Origin: G963667145 sp963667145
Lineage (GTDB): Bacteria > Cloacimonadota > Cloacimonadia > G963667145
Direction of reading: 5' to 3'
Assembly: GCA_963667145.1 (NCBI GenBank)
Contig: OY762943.1
Coordinates: forward strand, 806,001-870,000
Length of the DNA stretch: 64,000 nt
Within the stretch, counting starts at the first letter, position 1. The number at the start of each line of letters is the position of its first letter. Below the pieces are notes generated by a model. It did not search any database, was not told where the DNA came from, and was given only the letters and a program-made list of their open reading frames with translations. The position numbers and the translations under genes are program-made. This document shows, piece after piece, positions 24,611 through 33,310 of this stretch.

Positions 24611-25351
24611 TTACAAGTTTTTCACAATTTCAAAGAATTTCTTTTTGTTGGAGAACATCGCTGGATGCCCTCCTTTTTCGAACATGTGAACTTGTGCCTT
24701 CGGCAATTTTCTTTGTAATTCGTTATAGATTTTATCCAGTGAGTTGCAAAACTCGTCTTCCATGCTCCCCGTCAGCAAAATCGGAACTTCCAACGAAGAA
24801 AACGACTTGTGAAAGAACGATTTTCCACTTTTCGCAAAATCTAAATTCATTTTTGTGTCCAAATCCACCACTTTGTGCCAATCGAACCCATGACAAAGAA
24901 ACCAAAACAGCTTTGCCAACAATTTCTTTTTGTCCCGCTCTCGCTCTGCCCAAAGAGTCTGAATATAAGAATTCAAGGGATTCTCACCCTCAAAGCTATC
25001 GGCAACCACTTTACTCACCACTTCGGGATGCTCCAAAGCCAAATTGATGGCAACCAAAGCACCACCACTTGTCCCAACAACGAAAACTTTCTCCAGTGAC
25101 AAATATTTGAGCAACGCATAAGAAACTTCCGCATTATAAAACCAAAAATCCGTCTCAAACTCCTGCACTCTCTGGGATTTCCCATGTCCGGGAAAATCAA
25201 TCAGTATCACCGTGTAACGCCTCGCATAGCTCTTGATAACGCTCTTGAACATTCGCGAAGACGCCGTATTCCCGTACAATAGAAGCATCGGAGTGCCTTG
25301 CCCCACAACTTTGTAATAAACTTTCTTTTCATCGTATATAAAATATGACAT
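24611..25351 (-). CDS. Alpha/beta hydrolase
   Basis: The 246-residue hydrolase has PMLLLYGNTASSRMF, LIDFPGHGKSQRVQEF, nucleophile elbow VGTSGGALVAINLAL and a C-terminal histidine in FEKGGHPAMFSNK, so the Ser-Asp-His triad appears complete. The oxyanion segment has YGNTAS instead of the usual HGxxxS, a change that might affect activity. No signal peptide is present. Substrate cannot be predicted. It is 10 bp downstream of a methyltransferase gene and probably co-expressed with it. Confidence 0.85.
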   Translation of the reverse strand: MSYFIYDEKKVYYKVVGQGTPMLLLYGNTASSRMFKSVIKSYARRYTVILIDFPGHGKSQRVQEFETDFWFYNAEVSYALLKYLSLEKVFVVGTSGGALVAINLALEHPEVVSKVVADSFEGENPLNSYIQTLWAERERDKKKLLAKLFWFLCHGFDWHKVVDLDTKMNLDFAKSGKSFFHKSFSSLEVPILLTGSMEDEFCNSLDKIYNELQRKLPKAQVHMFEKGGHPAMFSNKKKFFEIVKNL

Positions 25352-25361
25352 TATCTCTCCT

Positions 25362-26210
25362 CTAATTTTTGGAGGCGACCGTAAAAATCACATTTTTGCC
25401 GTCCCATAGTCCGTCTCCAGCCAACACATCATCATGAAATGAGTAATCAGCAAATCCGTTTTCTTGCAATAAGTTACTCAACTTTTCATCATTGAAAACC
25501 CCAGTCCAAAATCTATAAATCCGCACATCTTCATCTTCTGTAATGATGGCATTTTGGTATAAGATAACCTTTTGCTCCTCATACAGATATGAATTTGACA
25601 GTTCCAAATAAGGCTTCGCATCCCAAAATCCATTGTCAGAACAAAGCTCCCAATTTTTGGGAGAAATCTTTTGCTCCAATTCAGAATCGCTCAACACATC
25701 AAAAACGAAAATTCCATTCGGCTTCAAAGCTCGGTGTATTTTATCCAAAAGAATCTTTCTCTCACTGGGATTTAGCACTCCAAAGTCAGTATAAATCAAA
25801 AGTATCATATCGAATTTCTGTTCTTCCAGCTCCAAATCCAAATAGCTTCCGACACGATAGTCGATTTTGAGATTTTGCTTTTTGGCGGAAGTTTTGGCAT
25901 AATCGATTGAATTTTTGGAAATGTCAATTCCAGTCATTTGATGCCCTTTTTTTGCCAATCGCTCCGAATAAAGCCCTGGGCCGCAACCCAAATCCAAGAT
26001 TTCGAGCTTCTCTTCATTTGCTTTCAAATCCAAAATCCACTCGATGGTTTTCTCGATTGTCGCCCTATTTCTGCTTGCCAAATCAACGTCAGGATTCAAA
26101 TGTATTTGCAAAAGTTGGCGAGAGATGTACTCGTTAGTCCACATAAAATGCGTGCCTTTTTCGTAGATTTTCGGCTTGTTTATCATGTTTAATATATCAT
26201 TAATTTTCAT
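25362..26210 (-). CDS. Class I SAM-dependent methyltransferase
   Basis: A start at 26210 (GGAG six bases upstream) gives 282 residues. The SAM-binding motif I is LEILDLGCGPGLYSERLAKK, with motif II GIDISKNSIDYAKTSAKK and the later FDMILLIYTDFGVLNPSERK. The N-terminal MINKPKIYEKGTHFMWTNEY and the C-terminal sheet resemble small-molecule methyltransferases of Firmicutes. The substrate is unknown. The 26211-26467 stretch upstream holds only short spurious frames. Confidence 0.87.
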   Translation of the reverse strand: MKINDILNMINKPKIYEKGTHFMWTNEYISRQLLQIHLNPDVDLASRNRATIEKTIEWILDLKANEEKLEILDLGCGPGLYSERLAKKGHQMTGIDISKNSIDYAKTSAKKQNLKIDYRVGSYLDLELEEQKFDMILLIYTDFGVLNPSERKILLDKIHRALKPNGIFVFDVLSDSELEQKISPKNWELCSDNGFWDAKPYLELSNSYLYEEQKVILYQNAIITEDEDVRIYRFWTGVFNDEKLSNLLQENGFADYSFHDDVLAGDGLWDGKNVIFTVASKN

Positions 26211-26467
26211 TTTGTTCTCCAAAATAATTTATCTGAAATTTGTTAAGACTATTCCCCTGAACACGACAATCTAAACCTCTGCTTGGGCTAAATCTCCCAA
26301 TAAGGTAATCGATTTTATTCAAAGGAAATAAATGAATTCACCACAACTCCGCACACGAAAAGAAACTCCGTATGCCCTGCAATTGTTATGATGAATGAGA
26401 ATTATATTAAATATTCATGATGCGAGAATTAGAAAGAAAAGGAGGTAATTTGTCAACAAAAAATCTC

Positions 26468-26574
26468 GGCTACTTCGTAATCAGCATCTCTTTTCTCAGC
26501 TCTTTCGCCTTGATAACCACCTTGTTGGGCAGGCACACTATCGGCAAACGACTACCCTGATGGACGCAACAACC
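26468..26574 (-). pseudogene. 3'-end fragment of a second NusG-domain-II gene (direct repeat copy A)
   Basis: Read on the minus strand it encodes CVHQGSRLPIVCLPNKVVIK, then AKELRKEMLITK and a stop, nearly the C-terminal end of the gene at 27683-28048. The first 102 bases differ from that gene at only ten positions, several of which change amino acids. The N-terminal two thirds are absent: homology ends near 26570 where the nuclease-like gene's leader begins. It is a truncated paralogue or recombination scar. Confidence 0.8.
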
Positions 26575-26633
26575 TAAAATTTTGTTTGACTTAAAAAGAT
26601 AAAATCAAATCTTCAATTTTCAAGAGGTCTTAA

Positions 26634-27659
26634 ATGGAAACAATAATTTATAAAGATGAAATTCGATATATAGAAAAGCAATTTGCATTAGAATCTGATT
26701 TTGAAAAACTCGTTGTTCTTAATTCTAAAATTTTCTTTGGAGAAAAAACTATATTTGTTGATGCTAAGAAGAAAATTGACAATGACTCGTTTGGTGGTGT
26801 TATCCCCGATGGTTTTTTAATTGACTTTTCTGACAAAAATAATCCTGAATTTTATCTTGTAGAAGTTGAGTTGGCTAAACATAGTTTCTTTAATCATATT
26901 TTCCCACAACTTACTAAATTTTTCGCCTTTTATAAAAATCCATCAAGTCAAACCAAACTAATAGAAAAACTATTTTCTATTTTTGAAAATGATGAGCAAT
27001 TGAGAAATCAACTGAAGAGCGAAATCGGAAATAGTGAAATTTTTAAATTCTTCAAAGATACAATTGAAAACAGTCAAAATATTTTGCTTATCATTGATGA
27101 AAACAAAAAAGAGTTCCCTGAAATTATTGAAACTTACACTGACACTTGGGGGAAAATGGTAAAAGTTGCCATTTTAAAAGAATATACCAATCAAAAAGAT
27201 TCCATTTTTACTCTAACTCCCAGTTTTGAAAATATTAAAAATATAGATTTGATTTCTGATAACTCAGACGAAGAGAAAATGAAATCTGTATATGATGAAA
27301 ATTTTCACTTGGATGGTGTCGATGACAAAATAAAAGAAGTTTACTCATATTTGAAGAAATCTTTGGAGGAAGTAAATCCCAAAATACAATTCAATTCCCA
27401 ACGGTATTATATTTCATTAAGAAGTAAAAGAAATTTTGCTTTCATAGAAATAAAGAAAAAGAAAATAAAAATAACTGTTATGTTAGCAGAAGAGAAAGTT
27501 AGAGAAAAAATTAACCACCATGAAATTATATCTTTGTCCGAAAGTGTACAAAAATTTTACAATGGTAAATGTGCAAAGATTGAAATAGACAATGATAAAA
27601 ATATTAAGGAAGTAATTGATTTACTTATTGAAATTAAAGGAACGATAAATCGTCGTTAA
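26634..27659 (+). CDS. Nuclease-like protein with C-terminal DUF5655 domain
   Basis: The 341-residue protein has two parts. The N-terminal half contains FGGVIPDGFLIDF then EFYLVEVELAKHSFFNHIFP, where the Asp and the ExE spacing resemble a PD-(D/E)xK nuclease core. The C-terminal 100 residues (DDKIKEVYSYLKKSLEEVNP, RYYISLRSKRNFAFIEIKKK) match DUF5655, a domain found with restriction-like and transport-related proteins. AGAGGT precedes the ATG. The gene is far more AT-rich than its neighbours and is bracketed by two NusG-domain-II fragments, suggesting recent acquisition. A DNA-repair or defence role is possible but unproven. Confidence 0.6.
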   Translation: METIIYKDEIRYIEKQFALESDFEKLVVLNSKIFFGEKTIFVDAKKKIDNDSFGGVIPDGFLIDFSDKNNPEFYLVEVELAKHSFFNHIFPQLTKFFAFYKNPSSQTKLIEKLFSIFENDEQLRNQLKSEIGNSEIFKFFKDTIENSQNILLIIDENKKEFPEIIETYTDTWGKMVKVAILKEYTNQKDSIFTLTPSFENIKNIDLISDNSDEEKMKSVYDENFHLDGVDDKIKEVYSYLKKSLEEVNPKIQFNSQRYYISLRSKRNFAFIEIKKKKIKITVMLAEEKVREKINHHEIISLSESVQKFYNGKCAKIEIDNDKNIKEVIDLLIEIKGTINRR

Positions 27660-27680
27660 ATCTTAATCACTATTAAGTTT

Positions 27681-27782
27681 AGCTACTTCGTAATCAACAT
27701 CTCTTCCGTCTGCTTTTTCGCCTTGATGACCACCTTGTTGGGCAGGCACACTATCGGCAACCGACTACCCTGTTGGACGCAA
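27681..27782. repeat. Direct repeat copy B (3' end of intact NusG-domain-II gene)
   Basis: These 102 bp match 26468-26569 in the same orientation with ten mismatches. The two copies bracket the nuclease-like gene. Copy B lies within the 3' end of the intact NusG-domain-II gene. Confidence 0.85.
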
Positions 27783-28048
27783 TGTTGTCCAGAGCAAGTG
27801 GAATAGACAATCCGAATTTTGTGGTCTTCTATTCTCGCCACAACGCATCCCATATCAATTAGTTGCTCATCAGCCAAATTGTACTCTCCAACCAAAGTAT
27901 CATCTCTGAAAATCTGCACAATATGAGGCTCTTCGGAGGTCAGTTGAAAAAATCCAACCACAAGAGAAATCGCCACAAGCACGCAAATCAGCACCACATC
28001 CGATTTGGTGAAAATCTTGCAAATTTCTCTATAAGATATTTTCTTCAT
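27683..28048 (-). CDS. NusG domain II-containing membrane protein
   Basis: A start at 28048 gives 121 residues: MKKISYREICKIFTKSDVVL, one membrane helix (about 18-38), then a small extracytoplasmic beta domain with IRIVYSTCSGQHCVQQGS and LPIVCLPNKVVIKAK. This arrangement is the NusG-domain-II family, unrelated in function to NusG transcription factors. It often sits near rnf, apbE or heme/iron-sulfur genes, and its cysteine pattern (C-x4-C...C) may bind metal. It overlaps the end of waaA by 20 bp. The 3' end is duplicated 1.2 kb downstream. Confidence 0.8.
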   Translation of the reverse strand: MKKISYREICKIFTKSDVVLICVLVAISLVVGFFQLTSEEPHIVQIFRDDTLVGEYNLADEQLIDMGCVVARIEDHKIRIVYSTCSGQHCVQQGSRLPIVCLPNKVVIKAKKQTEEMLITK

Positions 28049-29294
28049 GCAAAATTCGCTCAATGTGAGCAACTATCTTCGCGGTCGCACCCTTATTCTT
28101 GAAAACAAAATCGGCACAATTCTTTCGTTGCTCGGCTATCGCAACATCATTTCCAAAAAAGCGAGTGAACAAATCTTCAATTTGCTTGCTATCTGTGACG
28201 ACACTCGCCACTTGCTCATCCACCATACATTCCGCTTCGTAGGATGAGTGAAAATTCGCTCCGAAAAACAACAGAGACCCGTAAACTGCGGGTTCTACCA
28301 CATTGTGCAAACCGTCCGTGCCAAATCCTCCACCAACATAAGCTATCTGAGCCAAGCCGTACAAACCCGATAACTGCCCTATGCTGTCAACCACCACCAC
28401 TTGCGGACTTTCGCCATCTTTCACCTCGGAATACAGCTTCGCATCGGCAAAATCTTTGGCAAACTCGGAGACGTAGCTCAAATCGTGTGGAGCTAATATC
28501 ACTTTAAAATTCGCATGTTCTTTCAAAAAGTTTTTGAGTACTGGGAACAAAACTTTTGCACCTTCCGACCAGATACTACCGGCAATAAAAACCACGTCAT
28601 TCTCGTCATATCGCAAAGGTGTAACGAATTTTTTCTGCTGGGCAGCGGAAATCACCAAATCGTATTTCGTATCGCCACAAACGTGCATCTCCCCTTGATA
28701 CAGCTTCGCCAATCTGCTTTTGTCATCATCGGAAATGGGAAACATCGCATCAATCTTGGAATACAATTTCTTGTGAAAAATAGCCGAAATCCCCTTGTCA
28801 CGCTTAGACAATTTGGTCAGAGTTGCACAAGTCAAAAAAACTTTAATCCCTCTTTGCTTCGCCTCAAGCAAATGATTTGCCCACACATCGAGCTTGGAAA
28901 TTATCCAAAACTCAGGTCGAACTATCTCCAAAAATCTCTTGGCGTTCTTTCGTGTATCCAAAGGCAAATAGGTTTTGACATCAATTACTTCGTGATTGGG
29001 CTTGATGAAGTTGAAGCCAGACGGAGAAAAGAAACTGGCTATCACAAGCAACTGCGGATTTTTCTCTTTCAACTTTTTCACGATTGGCTCAGCCTGTAGC
29101 CACTCGCCCACAGACGTGCTATGCACAAGCACTCTTGGTCTATTCTTGTCTAGTTTAGACAAATCTCGTTCTAAATCAACGAACAAACTTTCCCGAGCTT
29201 CCAAGCCCTCGGAGAGCTTTTTTACGAAGATTTTTGCTACGGGCAACACACATGAAACAAGAGGCAAAAACAGATAATTGTAGAGCCAAATCAT
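28029..29294 (-). CDS. waaA: 3-deoxy-D-manno-octulosonic acid (Kdo) transferase
   Basis: WaaA/KdtA adds Kdo to lipid A at the inner membrane. The 421-residue GT30 protein shows HSTSVGEWLQAEPIVKKL near residue 58, the family region LPLDTRKNAKRFLEIVRPEF, CGDTKYDLV at the centre, and LAQIAYVGGGFGTDGLHNVVEPA in the donor-binding half. An N-terminal hydrophobic anchor (about 1-22) is present. It overlaps the downstream NusG-like gene and the upstream heptosyltransferase by 4 bp. Its presence is strong evidence for LPS. Confidence 0.92.
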   Translation of the reverse strand: MIWLYNYLFLPLVSCVLPVAKIFVKKLSEGLEARESLFVDLERDLSKLDKNRPRVLVHSTSVGEWLQAEPIVKKLKEKNPQLLVIASFFSPSGFNFIKPNHEVIDVKTYLPLDTRKNAKRFLEIVRPEFWIISKLDVWANHLLEAKQRGIKVFLTCATLTKLSKRDKGISAIFHKKLYSKIDAMFPISDDDKSRLAKLYQGEMHVCGDTKYDLVISAAQQKKFVTPLRYDENDVVFIAGSIWSEGAKVLFPVLKNFLKEHANFKVILAPHDLSYVSEFAKDFADAKLYSEVKDGESPQVVVVDSIGQLSGLYGLAQIAYVGGGFGTDGLHNVVEPAVYGSLLFFGANFHSSYEAECMVDEQVASVVTDSKQIEDLFTRFFGNDVAIAEQRKNCADFVFKNKGATAKIVAHIERILHEENIL

Positions 29295-30286
29295 AGCCTC
29301 TCCCTCATTTTCGCCAGAACCGTTTGAGCGTCAATCCGCTCCATACAAGCAAAATGCTTTTTCGGGCATCTGTCCAAACCCATTGTCGTGCAAGGTCGAC
29401 ACGGCAAATCTACCTGAACTACCTCGCTATTACCGTTGATGGGGAAAAAGCCAAGCTCTTTGGTGGTGCAACCAAAAATCGCCACACAGGGTAAATCCTG
29501 CGATTGAGCCAAATGCAATAGACCACTGTCGTGGCAAAGTAGAAGTTTGGACTCCTTCATCAGAGCCGCTGTCTGCAACAAATCCAACTTCCCACACAAA
29601 TCCAAAAACTTGCTTTCCTTGGGTAACAAACCCTTCAACTCTTGCACATCGCCTTTTTCTTTTTCTCCACCCAAGACAATCAAGTTCTCGTCCTGCAAAC
29701 TTGAAATGACCTCGGCAAATTTTTCCAAAGCCCACTTTTTAGTGAAATGTGCAGCCGATAGCGAAATCAGAATCGGCTTTTTCTCCAGAATGTAACTCGA
29801 AACACTCTTAGAATGCTCGGGCGTGAAATGAACAAAATATTCCCGATACTCTTTCAAATTCAACTTCCGACAGCCCTCATAATACCTGAGATAGATGCCC
29901 TCAGCTTTCTTCAAAAGATTTATCCCGAATCGCACCAAAAGCCAACGTCGGAAATAAGGTTTGGAATAAACCAAAATATCCGAAGCCAAATTGAACCGCA
30001 AATAGCGTGAACGCAAACTGTTATGCAAGTCTATAACCAAATCGTATTTCTGGGATTTCAGGTTTTCTTTAAGTGACTTTGCACTTAACTTCGATTTGTC
30101 ATAACTCAACACGCTGTCAACATCGGGGTTGTGTTCCAATAGCTGAGCGAAATCCGCTTTGGTTAGATAATCAATGGTTGCATTGGGGAACTTCTCCCGC
30201 ATACTCCTCAAAATCGGCGTAGTGATGATGATGTCGCCGATGGAGCTAAAGCGAATTATCAAAATTTTCTTGTAACTTTTGTCCAA
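29291..30286 (-). CDS. Glycosyltransferase family 9 (heptosyltransferase-like)
   Basis: The 331-residue protein begins KKILIIRFSSIGDIIITTPI, the GT9 signature, followed by YDLVIDLHNSLRSRYL and the donor-site CHDSGLLHLAQSQDLPCVAIF with GCTTKELGFFP. It should transfer heptose (or a related sugar) to the Kdo-lipid A core, fitting the adjacent waaA. A Cys-rich tail (CRPCTTMGLDRCPKKHFACM), present in many GT9 proteins, could bind a metal. It overlaps waaA by 4 bp. Whether it is WaaC-, WaaF- or WaaQ-like cannot be resolved. Confidence 0.9.
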   Translation of the reverse strand: MDKSYKKILIIRFSSIGDIIITTPILRSMREKFPNATIDYLTKADFAQLLEHNPDVDSVLSYDKSKLSAKSLKENLKSQKYDLVIDLHNSLRSRYLRFNLASDILVYSKPYFRRWLLVRFGINLLKKAEGIYLRYYEGCRKLNLKEYREYFVHFTPEHSKSVSSYILEKKPILISLSAAHFTKKWALEKFAEVISSLQDENLIVLGGEKEKGDVQELKGLLPKESKFLDLCGKLDLLQTAALMKESKLLLCHDSGLLHLAQSQDLPCVAIFGCTTKELGFFPINGNSEVVQVDLPCRPCTTMGLDRCPKKHFACMERIDAQTVLAKMRERL

Positions 30287-30291
30287 GCCTA

Positions 30292-30708
30292 TTATTCCCC
30301 AATTATCTTTATCAAAACTCTTTTGCGGCGATTTCCGTCAAATTCACCGTAAAAAATTTGCTCCCATGGTCCAAAATCGAGCTTGCCATTCGTGATAGCC
30401 ACAACGACCTCTCTGCCCATTATCTGACGCTTGCAATGAGCATCGCCGTTATCCTCAAAGCCGTTATGAGCATACTGAGACACTGGTTCATGCGGAGCGA
30501 GTTTCTCCAACCATCTGTCGTAATCTTGCAGAAGCCCTGGTTCGTCATCGTTGATGTAAACACTGGCTGTGATGTGCATGGCGTTCACGAGGCACAGACC
30601 TTCCCTAATGCCACTTTCGGCGAGTGCGTCCTCCACTTCGGGAGTTATGTTGATGTACCCTCTTCTGCCTTTCACGCTAAAAAACAACTCTTTGCGAAAA
30701 CTTTTCAC
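30292..30708 (-). CDS. YjbQ/UPF0047 family protein
   Basis: The 138-residue protein shows the family core: RRGYINITPEVEDALAESGI, CLVNAMHITASVYINDDEPG, SQYAHNGFEDNGDAHCKRQI, and LDFGPWEQIFYGEFDGNRRK. YjbQ proteins have been reported to show weak thiamine-phosphate synthase activity, and a metal site is formed by the conserved histidines (His of AMHIT, HNG and DAHCK are all present). The gene sits between the LPS transferases and the metalloprotease, only 5 bp from the heptosyltransferase. Confidence 0.92.
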   Translation of the reverse strand: MKSFRKELFFSVKGRRGYINITPEVEDALAESGIREGLCLVNAMHITASVYINDDEPGLLQDYDRWLEKLAPHEPVSQYAHNGFEDNGDAHCKRQIMGREVVVAITNGKLDFGPWEQIFYGEFDGNRRKRVLIKIIGE

Positions 30709-30722
30709 AAATCCCCCCTTAA

Positions 30723-33305
30723 CTAATAGAAAAACAAAAAGTTAAAGTAAATCTCAGGCTGATAGTCTTCATTTTCTTTTTTCTTTTCCCAACAAGAACC
30801 GACTTCAAGATTTGCGGATATATTCCCCATCATTGTCGCCAGATTTGAGACTAATCCTACACCAAATTTGGTATCCAGTTCATAGCTATCTTTGGACAAT
30901 TCGTCCTTGTCATAATCGACAAAAAACTTCAAATTCAAATCTCGCATATACAAACTCGGAGACCATAGCCCTTTTTTTACATCACATATTTTTTGCAAAT
31001 AGAAAAGGTTAGCCTCTTTCTCCATCTGATACCACAGCAAGTTTTTGTCAGCAATCTTCTTCACACTGCCAGCAAATCCCAATTGCGAATTACGAAAATA
31101 ATGATTAAAAATGAGGTTACAATCTACGTCTTCATCATCATCAAATGTGGATGTGAGGCTCAAATAGTCGTGAGGCAAATTGAAAACAAAATTCACTCCT
31201 GTAAAATAAGACTCTTTGCTATCTATTGTTTTCTCGCTCTCCTCATTATCAAACTCGTATCCCAGCAAAAGATAAATATTACTAAGTCCAAAATCGTACG
31301 AAGTGTAAACAGGCAGGAGTCCGCTAACACCATAGAATTTATTTGGGGACACCGAAAAGTTGATAATGAGCGGGTCAAAAAAAGTTGTGAAAGCATTCAA
31401 AAAGAAAAAATCGCCAATTCCCATTACATAGTTTGTAGAACCAAGCAAATCTGTACCCTGCTGAATGAGAGGAGTTCTTATTGGGGGAATCAAAAGTGAA
31501 GCCAAATTCCGCGTAACCGCTCCTCCCTTATCAACGTATTCAAAAGTTGAAATGTCCAATTTCTCATCCACACTGTTGGGTGGGAGTGCCACAGTTCTAT
31601 TTTTAATCTCACTTCTGCACACCCTATATCCATCCTTGCCTAAGCCCAAATAGTAAGCAAACTCGCCATCAACTTTGGTAGCTTTGGCAAAATCAGCATC
31701 GGTAATTTTGGTTAGTTTTGCACTCTGCAAGTCGTAACAATAGCCGCTTATGTTCTTATCATAATTCGCCGTGAAATAGAGCTTGCCAGCTTTCACAGAA
31801 GGATAAATTTCCGCGTATTTTGAATTGATGAGCATTTTCAGGTTTTCCTCACCAGCTTTCCACGAATATAACCCCAGCGAACCTAATTCCGATTTGGCTG
31901 TCAATATAAGCAAGCCCTCAGCAAAAAACAATTGAGATATGCTCATATCCGTGCTCATCAAGAGTTGTGGATTTTCGCCAACTTTTTTGAGATACAACTC
32001 GCTGCCATAGGAATCTTTTCGCTCCTTGGTGTAATATATATTTTTCTGCTCATCCACAAAAAAGCTCTCAATATTCTCGGGCAAAACCAATTTCTCTTTC
32101 TTCCGAGCAAGGTCGTACACATATAGCTCTCTGCTAACTCCTGTACCCATTTCGTCTATATTGGCAAAACCAGACTTGAACACATATTTTTTGTAATATA
32201 AGCTCTTCCCCGATAGCTGAAACGAGTAGTCATCAGCAGAAATGAAGTTTTTTATAAATTCCGACTCTCCGTTCTTCCAGCAATACAGTTCGCTCACGGA
32301 AGAACCTGAAAAATCGTAAGTTCCCACTGTGTAATAGCATTCCCCGTCTTCCACTACAAACTCGTGAACATTCCCTTTTTTCTGACCTTGCAATTCCAAA
32401 TCGGTGTTGATTTCCACCTCTGGCAAATTGTCTATCGCCTTTTTGTACAATGAATGAAATTTTTCACCAAAAACTTTTTTGGCAGCTCTATCCATATAAA
32501 AATTTGGAAGCAATACATTGAAAACTCCCCCTACTCCTCGTGCTTCTACAAGGTTATTATACATCGTTAGCGACTTTTCGCCGTAGGTCTGCGAGAGATA
32601 ATCCGTCAAAATACCCCCGTAGAGATACTGTGCATCAGGGGGAAAATCTTTGTAATCGTGATAAGTGAGGCTCATTAATGAGGGAGTGGTTCCAAAAAAT
32701 TTCTGAGATTTGGCTATAGCATGATAAGCACCATTATTGAGTCGCCCCTCATTTGGAGAAATTTGGGATTCGCTATAAACCGTGTAACCCTCCAAAATCC
32801 ACAAAGGCTGATATATATTTGGACTGAGCCAGTAGCCGAATATCGCCGTCGCCAAATTGCCTTTTCTGGGCGACATCTGAGCAATATGCGTATATTCATG
32901 CACCGCCACCATCCTATACCAATTCTCTCCCCACACAAATCCATCAGCCTTCATGCCACTGTGGAATAGAGAAATCTTGGGCATAGTTGGGTCTGCATAT
33001 CCATTTGCAACTCCCATATTTTGGAAAACAATCGGAATCCTTTGCTTGTACTCGCCCTCGGAAATAGTAGTTGGTATTTCCAAAATATAGGAACCAAGAT
33101 TGAAACTTCCCGTCTTTGAAAAACCGACCAAAGAATCCACTTTAGCTTTGTGCTTTTCAAGGAAATAAAGCCCCTTAATCGCCTTATCCTTGTCCCCTTT
33201 TTTGTAATAACCATCAAAATTCTCGGAACTGATATACCTCCAATTCCAAGTGGAACTGAGCAAAATACATGGGCAAAATAAAAAAATTAGAACTCGTGTT
33301 CTCAT
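30723..33305 (-). CDS. Surface metallopeptidase (peptidase MA-like) with propeller and C-terminal barrel
   Basis: The 860-residue protein begins with a signal peptide (about 1-18). A gluzincin-type zinc site follows: VAVHEYTHIAQMSP (HEYTH at 136-140) and WILEGYTVYSES (Glu172 as third ligand). Residues about 300-560 repeat SELYCWKNGE/KLYFTANY-like blades, suggesting a beta-propeller. The last 250 residues alternate like an outer-membrane barrel and end in aromatic residues (FNFLFFY). It would therefore be anchored in the outer membrane with protease and propeller domains. Substrate is unknown; protein degradation at the cell surface is likely. Confidence 0.82.
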   Translation of the reverse strand: MRTRVLIFLFCPCILLSSTWNWRYISSENFDGYYKKGDKDKAIKGLYFLEKHKAKVDSLVGFSKTGSFNLGSYILEIPTTISEGEYKQRIPIVFQNMGVANGYADPTMPKISLFHSGMKADGFVWGENWYRMVAVHEYTHIAQMSPRKGNLATAIFGYWLSPNIYQPLWILEGYTVYSESQISPNEGRLNNGAYHAIAKSQKFFGTTPSLMSLTYHDYKDFPPDAQYLYGGILTDYLSQTYGEKSLTMYNNLVEARGVGGVFNVLLPNFYMDRAAKKVFGEKFHSLYKKAIDNLPEVEINTDLELQGQKKGNVHEFVVEDGECYYTVGTYDFSGSSVSELYCWKNGESEFIKNFISADDYSFQLSGKSLYYKKYVFKSGFANIDEMGTGVSRELYVYDLARKKEKLVLPENIESFFVDEQKNIYYTKERKDSYGSELYLKKVGENPQLLMSTDMSISQLFFAEGLLILTAKSELGSLGLYSWKAGEENLKMLINSKYAEIYPSVKAGKLYFTANYDKNISGYCYDLQSAKLTKITDADFAKATKVDGEFAYYLGLGKDGYRVCRSEIKNRTVALPPNSVDEKLDISTFEYVDKGGAVTRNLASLLIPPIRTPLIQQGTDLLGSTNYVMGIGDFFFLNAFTTFFDPLIINFSVSPNKFYGVSGLLPVYTSYDFGLSNIYLLLGYEFDNEESEKTIDSKESYFTGVNFVFNLPHDYLSLTSTFDDDEDVDCNLIFNHYFRNSQLGFAGSVKKIADKNLLWYQMEKEANLFYLQKICDVKKGLWSPSLYMRDLNLKFFVDYDKDELSKDSYELDTKFGVGLVSNLATMMGNISANLEVGSCWEKKKENEDYQPEIYFNFLFFY

Positions 33306-33310
33306 CTTAA

